A stretch of 64,000 bases of DNA, taken from Anaerolineales bacterium (lineage in GTDB: Bacteria; Chloroflexota; Anaerolineae; Anaerolineales; Villigracilaceae). Location: positions 48,928-112,927 of the forward strand of contig JAUXUL010000011.1 of NCBI GenBank assembly GCA_030680795.1. Reading direction: 5' to 3'. The notes under the pieces are model-generated. The model was not told the origin of the DNA and made no database searches. It saw nothing but the letters and a program-made list of their open reading frames with translations. The translations under genes were made by a program, and so were the position numbers. Below, piece after piece: positions 16,144-25,126 of this stretch. How positions within the stretch are numbered: position 1 is the stretch's first letter; the number at the start of each line of letters is the position of its first letter.

Positions 16144-17820
16144 ATGGACGAAGAAACTGACAATTCTGAAAAACTCCATTCGCCATACACAGGTCGCTGG
16201 GTGGCTCTCGTGCGTGGACGTGTCATTGCGCAAGGCGGCACACCTGAACAGGCTCTGCGCGCATCACAGTCCAGCCGCTATAAGGAAAAACCAGAGATCA
16301 TTTTTATGCCGATCCCTTTTTCACTTCCCCCTTTAATAGATAAGATAAAAGATACCCTGCCTGCCGATCAGGAAATTTACCTCGTCGGCGGCGCAGTGCG
16401 TGACCTTTTAACTTCCCGCCTGTCACATGACTTTGATTTTGCACTGCCATCGAATGGCATTTCCATCGCTCGGAAAGTTGCCAACGCCCTCGGCGCAGAC
16501 TTCATGCCCCTGGACGATGAACGCGACACAGGCCGCGTCGTTCTGACCGACCAAGATGGCACCCGCATCTACCTTGATTTCGCCACCTATCGCGGCGCAA
16601 ACCTTGCTGAAGATCTGCGCGCTCGTGATTTCACCATCAATGCCATGGCTTACAACTTGCGCGATAATACGATCATAGACCCCATGGAAGGCGCAAGCGA
16701 TATTCGCGCCAAAGTCATCCGCGCTTGCTCACCAACTTCATTATCAGATGATCCAGTCCGCATTTTGCGGGCAGTGCGGCAAGCCGCGGCGTTTGGATTC
16801 CGCATAGAGAAGAACACCCGTGAATTAATGAAGCAAGGTGCGGATCAGGTCGGAAGCGTTTCCGCAGAACGTCTGCGCGATGAAATCTTCAAGATGCTAA
16901 ACGGTCCAAAAGCAGATACATCCATCCGTGCGCTGGAGATGCTCGGCGTGCTATCACACTTAATGCCTGAATTGCTTGCCATGAAAGGCGTGGAACAATC
17001 CCCGCCGCATGTTTATGATGTCTGGACGCATACCCTGGCTGTGTTGGCTCACCTCGATCAAATCATTTCTGGTTTGCGCGTCGGTTATGATGCCGAAAAA
17101 ACGAACGACATGTTCACAGGTCTGCTGGGCTTGCGTTTGGGACGATATCGTGAGCAAATAGCAAGGCATTTTGCCGCGCCGCTTAACGTGGATCGTTCCC
17201 ATCGTTCCTTGCTTTTCTTCGCCGCGCTCTATCACGACGTATGCAAGTCTGAAACAAAAACGATTGATGAAACGGGACGCATCCGCTTTTTCGATCATGA
17301 TGTGAAGGGAGCAGAAGTGGCCGCGCAGCGCGCGCGGGCCTTCAACCTCAGTAACGATGAGATTGAACGATTACAGGCCATCATCAAGCATCATATGCGG
17401 ATTCATTCGTTTGCCGGCCGCATGGAATTTGATAAACAAACACCCTCGCGCAAAGCCATTTACCGCTTCTTCCGCGATAGCGGCAGGGCGGGCATTGACC
17501 TGATCCTGCTCGGGCTGGCCGACCTGCGTGCCACGCGCGCCAATGAGCTTACCATTGAAACATGGACCGCCTATCTGGATGTCGCTCGCATTCTGTTTGA
17601 GAATTACTGGGAGCGGCCCGAAGAAGTCGTTGCCCCGCCGCGTTTACTGGATGGGCACGAGTTGATGAAGGAATTAAAGCTCACGCCTGGTCCTCTTATT
17701 GGTCAACTGCTGGAGGCTATCCGAGAGAATCAAGCCGCAGGCAAAATTGAAAACCGCGAGCAGGCTTTATCTTTTGCGCGTGAAGAAATAGCGAAAGGAC
17801 CTGTGGCTGGTGAAGCATGA
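16144..17820 (+). CDS. CCA-adding-type tRNA nucleotidyltransferase with HD domain and DUF5678 start
   Basis: A 558-residue protein. Residues 10-55 (YTGRWVALVRGRVIAQGGT) look like DUF5678. Next is the class II polymerase-beta-type head: YLVGGAVRDLLTSRLSHDFDFAL with the DxD metal pair, ARDFTINAMAY, and the RNA-binding part DDPVRILRAVRQAAAFGF. The rest carries an HD phosphohydrolase domain (HVYDVWTHTLAVL, FAALYHDVCKSE, AIIKHHMR). Such enzymes add or repair the CCA end of tRNA. The one tRNA seen in this window has no encoded CCA, so this activity would be needed. Start chosen at the ATG at 16144 behind TGGGGATT. The next gene overlaps by four bases. Confidence 0.88.
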   Translation: MDEETDNSEKLHSPYTGRWVALVRGRVIAQGGTPEQALRASQSSRYKEKPEIIFMPIPFSLPPLIDKIKDTLPADQEIYLVGGAVRDLLTSRLSHDFDFALPSNGISIARKVANALGADFMPLDDERDTGRVVLTDQDGTRIYLDFATYRGANLAEDLRARDFTINAMAYNLRDNTIIDPMEGASDIRAKVIRACSPTSLSDDPVRILRAVRQAAAFGFRIEKNTRELMKQGADQVGSVSAERLRDEIFKMLNGPKADTSIRALEMLGVLSHLMPELLAMKGVEQSPPHVYDVWTHTLAVLAHLDQIISGLRVGYDAEKTNDMFTGLLGLRLGRYREQIARHFAAPLNVDRSHRSLLFFAALYHDVCKSETKTIDETGRIRFFDHDVKGAEVAAQRARAFNLSNDEIERLQAIIKHHMRIHSFAGRMEFDKQTPSRKAIYRFFRDSGRAGIDLILLGLADLRATRANELTIETWTAYLDVARILFENYWERPEEVVAPPRLLDGHELMKELKLTPGPLIGQLLEAIRENQAAGKIENREQALSFAREEIAKGPVAGEA

Positions 17821-18353
17821 ATCTTGTCTTTTTTGATCTGGAATCACAAAACCTGTTTCAGGATGTCGGCGGGCGTGAAAATATCGAAAAACTTCGAGTT
17901 GCATGCGCCGTCACCTGGTCTACAAAAACCAACGACTTCTCCGTTTATTGGGAGCAGGATATCCCCGCCCTCATCGAAGAATTAAAATCTGCAACCAAAA
18001 TCATTGGATTCAATCTGCGCGGGTTTGACTATCGAGTGCTTCAGCCCTATGCCCCTGAAACACACTTCGCCTCCCTCCCGACCCTTGACCTGCTCCTCGA
18101 CCTGCAAAAGATTCTTGGCTTTCGCATCAGCCTTGATACCATTGCAAGGGCCACACTCGGCACAGCCAAAACTGTGGAAGGTGTACAATCTGTCCAATGG
18201 TTTCGAAATGGCGAGTTGGAGAAGGTCGCCGAATACTGCCAAGCGGATGTGGACCTCACGCGCCGTGCCTATGAATTTGGGCGTGATCACGGGCACATAT
18301 TTTATAAATCAAGATTGGGAAGTAAATTGAAAGTGGATGTAAAATGGAAGTGA
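17817..18353 (+). CDS. RNase H-fold 3'-5' exonuclease-like protein
   Basis: A 178-residue protein with DEDD-type exonuclease features: FFDLES at the N-terminus (DxE), IIGFNLRGFDYRVL in the middle, and EYCQADVDLTRRAYEFG at the end, where the final Asp and the lack of a following HxAxxDA vary between families. This layout is seen in helicase-associated RNase H-like domains (YprB type). Its start overlaps the CCA-enzyme stop (ATGA), so the two are co-translated, and a role in RNA processing is possible but not shown. Confidence 0.65.
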   Translation: MNLVFFDLESQNLFQDVGGRENIEKLRVACAVTWSTKTNDFSVYWEQDIPALIEELKSATKIIGFNLRGFDYRVLQPYAPETHFASLPTLDLLLDLQKILGFRISLDTIARATLGTAKTVEGVQSVQWFRNGELEKVAEYCQADVDLTRRAYEFGRDHGHIFYKSRLGSKLKVDVKWK

Positions 18354-18392
18354 TCGAGTAAACACATAAACACGTGGACAAAGTGGAGTGAA

Positions 18393-19157
18393 ATGAAAAA
18401 AGTATTGATCAATGATGTAACGATTGCTTATGAGCGTCGCGGCAAAGGGACTTCACTCGTGCTGATACACGGCTTTCCTTTGGATCATACTTCGTGGGAT
18501 GAAGTTGCTTCCTTGCTGGAAAATGAATTTGACCTGATCCTGCCTGACCTGCGCGGGTTTGGAAAATCTACAACGACGGAAAATCCATACCAAATTTCCG
18601 ATATGGCGGATGATCTGGCTGGTTTGCTGGATCATTTGGGAATTGAGAAAACTCTCATTGCTGGTCACTCGATGGGTGGATACGTAGCGCTGGCATTCGC
18701 GAAGAAATATCCAGATCGAGTCAGCGGTATGGGCTTGGTCTCCTCGCAAGCTGCCGGCGATCCTCCCGAGCGTAAAGAAGGTCGTTATAAAACTGCCGCT
18801 GAGGTGGCTGAAAAAGGTGTGGGTGTTGTGGCAGGAGCAATGACCCCAAAACTTTCTGCTGATATACGCGTACAGGGGTTTGTGCGTGGCGTGATAGAGC
18901 AGCAAAGTAAACCTGCTATTATCGGTGCGCTTAAGGCCATGGCAGAAAGAGAAGATTTGACTTCGTTTATTCCCACTTTCAATGCCCCCCTTCTGCTCGT
19001 TCATGGCGATGTGGATGCACTGATCCCGATCGAGCGTTCGAGAGAGATATGGGTATTATTGCCATCTGTCAGGCTGGTGGAGTTGAAAGGCGCCGGTCAC
19101 ATGCCGATGATGGAGTTTGCAATAGAAACTGCCGAAGCGCTGAAAATATTGAAGTAA
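18393..19157 (+). CDS. Alpha/beta hydrolase
   Basis: A 254-residue alpha/beta fold hydrolase with a complete triad: nucleophile Ser in LIAGHSMGGYVAL, Asp in LLVHGDVDALIPI, His in KGAGHMPMMEF. The oxyanion motif is LIHGFPLDHTSW. Substrate cannot be read from the sequence; esters and similar small molecules are typical. GTGGAG precedes the ATG, after a GTAAACACATAAACACGTGG word tract (18355-18384). Confidence 0.88.
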   Translation: MKKVLINDVTIAYERRGKGTSLVLIHGFPLDHTSWDEVASLLENEFDLILPDLRGFGKSTTTENPYQISDMADDLAGLLDHLGIEKTLIAGHSMGGYVALAFAKKYPDRVSGMGLVSSQAAGDPPERKEGRYKTAAEVAEKGVGVVAGAMTPKLSADIRVQGFVRGVIEQQSKPAIIGALKAMAEREDLTSFIPTFNAPLLLVHGDVDALIPIERSREIWVLLPSVRLVELKGAGHMPMMEFAIETAEALKILK

Positions 19158-19161
19158 AATA

Positions 19162-19203
19162 ATAATGCCCGTTACGCTCGAAGTGGCGGGCATTATCGTT
19201 TTA
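19162..19203 (+). terminator. Intrinsic terminator
   Basis: ATAATGCCCG pairs with CGGGCATTAT, followed by CGTTTTAC. It separates the plus-strand hydrolase from the converging receiver gene and may serve both. Confidence 0.75.
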
Positions 19204-19213
19204 CAGAAACAGG

Positions 19214-19636
19214 CTAGAGTTGGGATGGAAGCGGTTGTGAGTCAGTATTTTTTAGCTCGGATGTGTCCAGCGCGCCTGTCTGCCTGACCATCTTCCTGAT
19301 ATGCGCGACAAGCACGCCGCTGGACACAGGTTTGACGAGAAAGTCGTCAGCGCCTGCATCCAAAACACTGGCGACCGAGCGCGGATCGTTGATGGCGGAG
19401 AGAATCAGAATGGAAACATTGCTGAATGTGCGAACTGCTTTGCAAACCTGCCATCCATCAACATCCGGCATCATTAGATCAAGGAGCACAACGCTTGGAT
19501 TTTTTTCCCGGACAAGTTGAATACCTTCTGAACCGCTGTTGGTTGTGATCACGTCAAAGCCATGCGCCTTAAGCAGCAGGCCCATTAATTCCGTGATGGC
19601 AGGATCATCGTCAATGACTAGAATTCTTGTGGTCAT
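19214..19636 (-). CDS. Single-domain response regulator
   Basis: A 140-residue CheY-like receiver. It has the acidic pocket DDDP near the N-terminus, phospho-acceptor Asp in VVLLDLMMPDVDGW (about residue 53), the Ser/Thr position in ILILSAINDP, and the Lys of FLVKPVSSG. No output domain follows; the last 25 residues are polar. No histidine kinase lies next to it, so its partner is elsewhere. It may act through protein contacts. Confidence 0.92.
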   Translation of the reverse strand: MTTRILVIDDDPAITELMGLLLKAHGFDVITTNSGSEGIQLVREKNPSVVLLDLMMPDVDGWQVCKAVRTFSNVSILILSAINDPRSVASVLDAGADDFLVKPVSSGVLVAHIRKMVRQTGALDTSELKNTDSQPLPSQL

Positions 19637-19790
19637 ATTTTTATCGCTTGCCTATTATCGCTGATTTAACCTTTATTGAACTTTGCAATGAGTTTACAGA
19701 TTGGAGTGTCTTTTTATTAAAATATTGGATTGAAATCCGCTGATCTGGTGATGTTTGTCATTTGGAATTTAGACCGTTTTTGGTAAAATA

Positions 19791-19811
19791 TTTCACATTC
19801 AAAATGTGAAA
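19791..19811. promoter_or_regulatory. Palindrome in the ppdK upstream region
   Basis: TTTCACATT, CAA, AATGTGAAA: a perfect 9-base inverted repeat 35 bases before the ppdK start, just after a TAAAAT that could be a -10 box. Its place suggests a repressor or activator site for ppdK. It resembles redox-sensor palindromes only loosely. The rest of the 19637-19845 spacer is AT-rich with no other clear element. Confidence 0.45.
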
Positions 19812-19845
19812 ATAAAAAAAATTTCAATCCATGCAGGAGTCCACA

Positions 19846-22716
19846 ATGACGAAATGGGTCTATTTATTCAATGAAGTGAAAGAGGTAGAGAAAGTTGCCG
19901 GCGGTTCATGGGATGCTGTTAAAGCGCTTGTGGGCGGCAAAGGCCTGGGTTTGCTGGATATGACGCGGGCGGGTGTTCCTGTTCCGCCATTTTTTACAGT
20001 GACGACCGAAGCCTGTAACGCATATCAAAAATTGGGGGAATTTCCCGCAGGGCTGTGGGAACAGGAATTAAAAGCATTGATGGCCATTGAAAAGAAAACG
20101 GGCAAGAAGATTGGCGACCCTAAAAACCCATTGTTGGTTTCATGCCGTTCAGGCGCGAAGTTTTCCATGCCCGGTATGATGGATACTGTCTTGAACATCG
20201 GTCTCACGGACGAAACTGCGGCAGGCATGGCGGCATTGACAGGTAACGGACGTTTTGTTTATGACTTGTACCGCCGTTTGGTGGAAATGTTCGGTTCCGT
20301 TGTACTGGGGATTCCTGATGAGGCATTTGAGCGCCCATTGGAAAATTACAAGCATAAAGAGGGCTACACGCTGGACACTGAGATGAGTGCAGGCGACTGG
20401 AAGCATATAGTCGAAGAGTTCAAGGCTGTGGTTACAAAAGAGAATAGATTTGATTTCCCGCAGGATCCATTCAAACAATTGGAATTGGCGACTGAGGCGG
20501 TTTTCAAATCCTGGAATGGCAAACGCGCAATTGACTATCGCAATGCAACCGGCATTTCGCATGATCTGGGAACGGCGGTCAATATCCAGACCATGGCTTT
20601 TGGCAACATGGGCGATGACTCAGCCACAGGTGTGGCATTTACCCGCAATCCTTCAACCGGCGACAAAAAGATGATGGGCGATTTCCTGTTCAATGCCCAG
20701 GGTGAAGATGTGGTTGCGGGTATCCGTAATACCAATCCGATTGAGGCTTTGCAGGAACGGATGCCCAAAGCATACGATGAGTTCATGAAGATCACAGCGC
20801 GCCTGGAAAAACATTACAAGGATATGCAGGATGTTGAATTCACCATCGAACGCGGTACATTGTGGATGCTGCAAACGCGCAATGGCAAGCGCACGGCCAA
20901 AGCTGCAGTGAAGATGGCTGTTGATATGGCCAATGAAGGCCTGCTCACGAAGGAAGAAGCGCTGGAACGTATCAGCCCCGAAAATGTGGATACGCTTTTG
21001 CATCCGCAATTCGATGAAGATGCAAAGAAAGCCGCAGAGAAGTCCGGCGCGCTGATCGCAAAAGGCGTGAATGCATCGCCAGGCGCGGCGGTAGGACAAA
21101 TCTATTTTGACGCCGATACGGCTGAAAAATTTGCAAAGGAACAGAAGCAGGACACCATCATGGTCCGTCCTTTCACCAAGCCCGATGATGTGCACGGCAT
21201 GATCGCCTCCAAAGGTGTGGTGACCAGTGAGGGCGGCGCAACATCACATGCGGCGGTTGTCGCCCGTCAGTTTGGCATCCCATGTGTGGTGGGTGCGTCC
21301 ACGATCAAGATCGATTTTGAAAAGCGCGTCATGACCGTTGGCGAAACTGTTGTTAATGAAGGCGAATGGATTTCTGTAGACGGGGCCTCCGGGCAGGTCT
21401 TCGTTGGGAAAATCCCCATGACCACGCCTTCGCTTGAAGAGCAGGTTGAGCTAATGACCTTGCTCAAATGGGCGGACGAAGTTTGCGCGCGCAAGGATGT
21501 GCGCCTTGCTCCAAAAGGCTGGCCCACCCGTGGTCTGCAAGTATGGGCAAATGCAGATTATCCGAAGGATGCCCGCCGCGCCCGCTCCTATGGCGCTGTC
21601 GGGATTGGTCTGTGCCGAACCGAGCACATGTTCTTTGAAACCGAACGCCTGCCCATTGTGCAGGATATGATCCTCTCTGAATCCAGCGCAGGGCGCACAT
21701 CTGCGCTTAATAAACTTTTGCCTTATCAGCGCAAGGATTTTGACGGTCTCTTTGAAGCGATGGACGGCTGCCCGGTCATCATTCGCTTGATTGATCCGCC
21801 TCTTCATGAATTTATGCCTGATGAGGAAAAACTATTCGAAGAAGTTGTCACTTTGAGAGTGAAAGGCGAAACCGAAGGTCTGAAAGCCAAAGAGGATTTA
21901 CTCGCCGCGGTCAAAGGCATGCACGAATCCAACCCGATGATGGGGCTGCGCGGTGTGCGTCTTTCGATTGCCATGCCTGAGATCGTTGAGATGCAGGTGC
22001 GCGCCATCTTCGAGGCCGCCGCAGATTGCGCAAAACGCAGGATTGTGGTGAAACCCGAAGTGATGATCCCACTGACTGGCACGGTCAGGGAATTGGAATG
22101 GATCCAGCCCCGTCTCGAACGGATTGCATCTGCTGTCATGCAGGAAAAAGGCATTCAGTTCGAATATAAATTCGGCACCATGATCGAAATTCCGCGCGCG
22201 GCAGTGACGGCCAGGGAAGTGGCGAAGCAGGCCGAGTTCTTCTCCTTCGGTACCAACGATCTTACACAAATGACCTATGGTTACTCGCGTGATGATGCCG
22301 AGCGCAACTTCCTCGTTACCTATCAGGAACAGGGTATTTTGGAAACAAATCCCTTCCAGACGATTGACCGCGACGGTGTCGGCAAACTGATGCAATGGGC
22401 CATTGACGAGGGCCGCAAGACGCGCCCGAACCTTGAAGTAGGCATCTGCGGCGAACACGGCGGCGACCCTGACTCGATTGAATGGTGTCACTTGATCGGC
22501 AACAACTATGTCTCCTGCTCACCGTTCCGCGTGCCGATTGCGCGTTTGGCGGCGGCTCACGCGGCGTTGAAATATCGCCCGAAGGCTGTCAAGAAGGTTG
22601 TTGTTGCGAAACCCAAAACCGCCCAAGCTAAAGCGAAAGCCTTAAAAGCGAAGCCTGGGACAAAGTCCCCGCGAAGTCCCCGAAGGGGGAAGGGGAAGAA
22701 AAGATCCAAAAAGTAG
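19846..22716 (+). CDS. ppdK: Pyruvate, phosphate dikinase with a basic tail
   Basis: A 956-residue enzyme that interconverts pyruvate, ATP and phosphate with PEP, AMP and diphosphate. The nucleotide-binding domain (GGKGLGLLDMTRAGVPVPPF; SCRSGAKFSMPGMMDTVLN) is first, then the phospho-histidine domain (GVVTSEGGATSHAAVVARQ), and the PEP/pyruvate barrel (GLCRTEHMFF; FSFGTNDLTQMTYGYSRDD; VGICGEHGGDP). The ATG at 19846 has AGGAG in front of it. After the usual end (RVPIARLAAAHA) comes a Lys/Ala tail of about 50 residues whose last part, GTKSPRSPRRGKGKK, is encoded by a dispersed repeat also present near 920. Confidence 0.96.
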   Translation: MTKWVYLFNEVKEVEKVAGGSWDAVKALVGGKGLGLLDMTRAGVPVPPFFTVTTEACNAYQKLGEFPAGLWEQELKALMAIEKKTGKKIGDPKNPLLVSCRSGAKFSMPGMMDTVLNIGLTDETAAGMAALTGNGRFVYDLYRRLVEMFGSVVLGIPDEAFERPLENYKHKEGYTLDTEMSAGDWKHIVEEFKAVVTKENRFDFPQDPFKQLELATEAVFKSWNGKRAIDYRNATGISHDLGTAVNIQTMAFGNMGDDSATGVAFTRNPSTGDKKMMGDFLFNAQGEDVVAGIRNTNPIEALQERMPKAYDEFMKITARLEKHYKDMQDVEFTIERGTLWMLQTRNGKRTAKAAVKMAVDMANEGLLTKEEALERISPENVDTLLHPQFDEDAKKAAEKSGALIAKGVNASPGAAVGQIYFDADTAEKFAKEQKQDTIMVRPFTKPDDVHGMIASKGVVTSEGGATSHAAVVARQFGIPCVVGASTIKIDFEKRVMTVGETVVNEGEWISVDGASGQVFVGKIPMTTPSLEEQVELMTLLKWADEVCARKDVRLAPKGWPTRGLQVWANADYPKDARRARSYGAVGIGLCRTEHMFFETERLPIVQDMILSESSAGRTSALNKLLPYQRKDFDGLFEAMDGCPVIIRLIDPPLHEFMPDEEKLFEEVVTLRVKGETEGLKAKEDLLAAVKGMHESNPMMGLRGVRLSIAMPEIVEMQVRAIFEAAADCAKRRIVVKPEVMIPLTGTVRELEWIQPRLERIASAVMQEKGIQFEYKFGTMIEIPRAAVTAREVAKQAEFFSFGTNDLTQMTYGYSRDDAERNFLVTYQEQGILETNPFQTIDRDGVGKLMQWAIDEGRKTRPNLEVGICGEHGGDPDSIEWCHLIGNNYVSCSPFRVPIARLAAAHAALKYRPKAVKKVVVAKPKTAQAKAKALKAKPGTKSPRSPRRGKGKKRSKK

Positions 22717-22719
22717 ATG

Positions 22720-22752
22720 AAAAGTCCCCGCCATTTTTTGGTGGGGACTTTT
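22720..22752 (+). terminator. Intrinsic terminator after ppdK
   Basis: AAAAGTCCCCGCC pairs with GGTGGGGACTTTT around a six-T loop, a near-perfect 13-base stem with T-rich ends on both strands. Confidence 0.7.
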
Positions 22753-22816
22753 CAAAGATAACCCCTTGCATTTCAGTATGTAAAAGTGATAATCTTATTG
22801 TAAGGAGAATAGTGAC

Positions 22817-23914
22817 ATGAAAAACAAAACCCGACCTTTTTCGTTTTTTGCAATGTTGATTATACTCATCCTGGCGTGTAACCTGCCGGACGGCAACCCA
22901 ACCGCCACACAAGAACCGGATGCCACTGCTGATGTTGTGTCACCCACATCTGAACAGCCGCTACCCGCACCCGAGGTACCCGCCGTAACGCATGTAATAT
23001 TCCCCGCCTCCGCGCCTAATTCAAAATTGTTCTATGATGTTGAGTCTTCCGCCACCGCGCCTGAGAAACGCGCACCTTATGGCGACTCTTATGATATCAA
23101 TCGCCTTGAACGCCCATTTTTGCAGGATATGACCTATATCCCCGACCTTGATGTGGAAACATTCAGCCTCAGCAAGGATGCCGACTGGTATTATGTATCC
23201 GTCCGCCTGATAGGCAAAGATCCCAATAATGCGCTCGGCATTAACTACGCTGTCGAATTGGACAAAAACAGCGATGGGTTTGGCGACTTTATCATCCTTG
23301 CCCAGCCGCCTTATACGTCGGATTGGAGCGCAGGCAACGTGCAAGTATATGCCGACACGAATCATGACACCAGCGCCATCTCCTCAGTTCGTTCCGATGC
23401 TCCGATCAATACCGATGGTTATGATTCATTGATCTTCGACGGCGGGCGCGGAGAGGGGGATGACCCCGACCTGGCCTGGGTGCGCATTAATGCAGGTCCC
23501 AATGCCACAATACAGTTTGCGTTCAAGCGATCCTGGGCTGGCAGTTCTTTTATGTTCGGTGTGCTGGCTGATGCGGGGTTAAAAGATGCAGCCCAGCTTG
23601 ATTATGTGGACCGCTTTACCGAAGAAGAGGCTGGCTCGCCTATCAAGACCAAAAAGGATTATCCGTTGAAGGCGCTCTATGCAATAGACAATACCTGCCG
23701 CGAGGCGCATGGCTTCGATGCAACAGGTTTCGAGCCAATGCTTTGCCCGAGGGAGATTCCCCCAACCGCTGCTCCGCTTAATACCCAGCCTGCTGGCTGC
23801 ACAGATCCCGGGCAATATAAAGATCAATCAAGTTGCGAAGCGGCAGGGTGCGCATGGAAAGATAATAGCGGTGTTGTTATTGCGGTTATTCCTTCCTTCT
23901 GCACCTACCCATAA
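22817..23914 (+). CDS. Lipoprotein, paralogue 1 of a tandem pair
   Basis: 365 residues. The start MKNKTRPFSFFAMLIILILACN is a type II signal with a lipobox LILAC, so the mature protein should be lipid-anchored. A Pro/Thr-rich linker follows, then a domain of about 250 residues with YDVESSATAPEKRAPYGDSY, DMTYIPDLDVETFSLSKDADWYYVSV and AVELDKNSDGFGDFIILA, a beta-sandwich-like pattern seen in sugar-binding or surface modules. The C-terminal 40 residues carry four or five cysteines (CTDPGQYKDQSSCEAAGCAW), absent in the paralogue. Function unknown. AAGGAGA precedes the ATG. Confidence 0.8.
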   Translation: MKNKTRPFSFFAMLIILILACNLPDGNPTATQEPDATADVVSPTSEQPLPAPEVPAVTHVIFPASAPNSKLFYDVESSATAPEKRAPYGDSYDINRLERPFLQDMTYIPDLDVETFSLSKDADWYYVSVRLIGKDPNNALGINYAVELDKNSDGFGDFIILAQPPYTSDWSAGNVQVYADTNHDTSAISSVRSDAPINTDGYDSLIFDGGRGEGDDPDLAWVRINAGPNATIQFAFKRSWAGSSFMFGVLADAGLKDAAQLDYVDRFTEEEAGSPIKTKKDYPLKALYAIDNTCREAHGFDATGFEPMLCPREIPPTAAPLNTQPAGCTDPGQYKDQSSCEAAGCAWKDNSGVVIAVIPSFCTYP

Positions 23915-23974
23915 TAATTACAGAAACTGCATAAAAACTTGATTCCGTACAGGACTTTCGTAAAACCCTGCGTA

Positions 23975-24028
23975 GGGCGCATTCTCTAATGCGCCATTGA
24001 CACAAATAGGCGTTAGAGAATGCCTATT
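23975..24028. repeat. Pair of short palindromes between the lipoprotein genes
   Basis: GGCGCATTCTCTAATGCGCC and TAGGCGTTAGAGAATGCCTA, each a self-complementary hairpin, stand 9 bases apart. The second is related to the first by the words CATTCTCTAA and TTAGAGAATG read in opposite directions, so the pair is itself an inverted repeat. Confidence 0.6.
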
Positions 24029-24062
24029 ACGCGCGGGGATTATTAATAGCCCATTGGTAATC

Positions 24063-24090
24063 TTGTATTTCAAAGAGAAGTCATTATAAT
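24063..24090 (+). promoter_or_regulatory. Possible promoter of the second lipoprotein gene
   Basis: TTGTAT, a 16-base gap, and TATAAT at 24085-24090. The start site would fall almost on the AAGGAGATGAG ribosome site, giving a very short leader, so this is tentative. Confidence 0.35.
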
Positions 24091-24111
24091 GAAACAAAAG
24101 GAGATGAGAAG

Positions 24112-25122
24112 ATGAACAGAAAATCCCATTTGTTTTTCATGCTTGCTGTCCTAATTTTACTTGTACAGGCATGCAACTTACCAGAACCCAGCCAGCCGAC
24201 GGAAACAGCAGTCCCGCCTGCTGCCGAAATACCGGCGACAGCGCCCCCTGCGCAGCATCAATTGATCCCGGTCTCCGCGCCGGAAGCAAGTCCGTATCCG
24301 GACGTTGTTTCCACTGACACCGCCCCGGAAAAACGCGCGCCTTACGGCGACACATACGACCTTAACCGCCTCGAGCGCCCATTTACCCAGGATATGACCT
24401 ATATACCCGATATGGACATTGCCTCATTCAGTATCAGCGATGATGGAGATTGGTATTATGTCTCCATCGGGCTGGTAGGTAAAAATCCCAACAATTCCCC
24501 CGGCATTAATTTCGCTGTGGAATTGGACACAAACCTGGATAGTTTTGGCGATTTTCTTATTCTTGCGGAACCTCCGTATTCAGAAGAGTGGACTGCAGAC
24601 AACATCAAAGTCTATGCAGACACCAACCGCGATTCGGCAGGGACTTCCGCAGCCAAATCGGATGCGCCTTTTTCCGGTAATGGATACGACAAATTGATTC
24701 ACGATATTACGATTGGCGTGGGAGACGATCCTGATCTGGTTTGGGTGCGCACAAATGCAGGTCAATCTGCAACGGTTCAGTTTGCCTTCAAGAAATCCTG
24801 GGCAGGCAGCACCTTTCTGTTTGGCGTGCTGGCGGATGCAGGGCTGAAAGACGTCTCCAGGCTTGATTATGTGGATCGTTTTACCGAAGAAGAAGCCGGG
24901 TCGCCTGTCCGTAGCAATACCCATTACCCTTTGCAGGCGCTTTTTGCGGTGGATAATACGTGTTTTCAGGCGGTTGGGTTCGAACCCACCGGCTTCGAGC
25001 CGAAGATCTGCCCGGAAATCGTCCAACCGCAGATCGTGGAACAACCTGAACAACCTGGACAACCCGGGATTACGCCGGTAGGGCTAACACCACGGCCAAC
25101 ACTCATCCCTCCTCCTAATTAG
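24112..25122 (+). CDS. Lipoprotein, paralogue 2 of a tandem pair
   Basis: 336 residues with a type II signal ending LVQAC, then a Pro/Thr/Glu-rich linker. The main domain is closely alike to that of the gene at 22817 (TAPEKRAPYGDTYDLNRLERPF; DMTYIPDMDIASFSISDDGDWYYVSI; KKSWAGSTFLFGVLADAGLKD; DYVDRFTEEEAGSPV). The C-terminus differs: a Gln/Pro-rich run (EQPEQPGQPG) replaces the Cys-rich end. The two genes arose by duplication. They would be exported and anchored; a ligand cannot be read. Confidence 0.8.
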   Translation: MNRKSHLFFMLAVLILLVQACNLPEPSQPTETAVPPAAEIPATAPPAQHQLIPVSAPEASPYPDVVSTDTAPEKRAPYGDTYDLNRLERPFTQDMTYIPDMDIASFSISDDGDWYYVSIGLVGKNPNNSPGINFAVELDTNLDSFGDFLILAEPPYSEEWTADNIKVYADTNRDSAGTSAAKSDAPFSGNGYDKLIHDITIGVGDDPDLVWVRTNAGQSATVQFAFKKSWAGSTFLFGVLADAGLKDVSRLDYVDRFTEEEAGSPVRSNTHYPLQALFAVDNTCFQAVGFEPTGFEPKICPEIVQPQIVEQPEQPGQPGITPVGLTPRPTLIPPPN

Positions 25123-25126
25123 TTTC

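Noticed and set aside
19791..19811. Rex redox-repressor site before ppdK
   Set aside because: The palindrome TTTCACATT-CAA-AATGTGAAA lacks the TTGTGAA half-sites of the Rex consensus.
20149..22522. Several long minus-strand frames within ppdK
   Set aside because: ppdK is intact over its length; the frames lack family features and ribosome sites.
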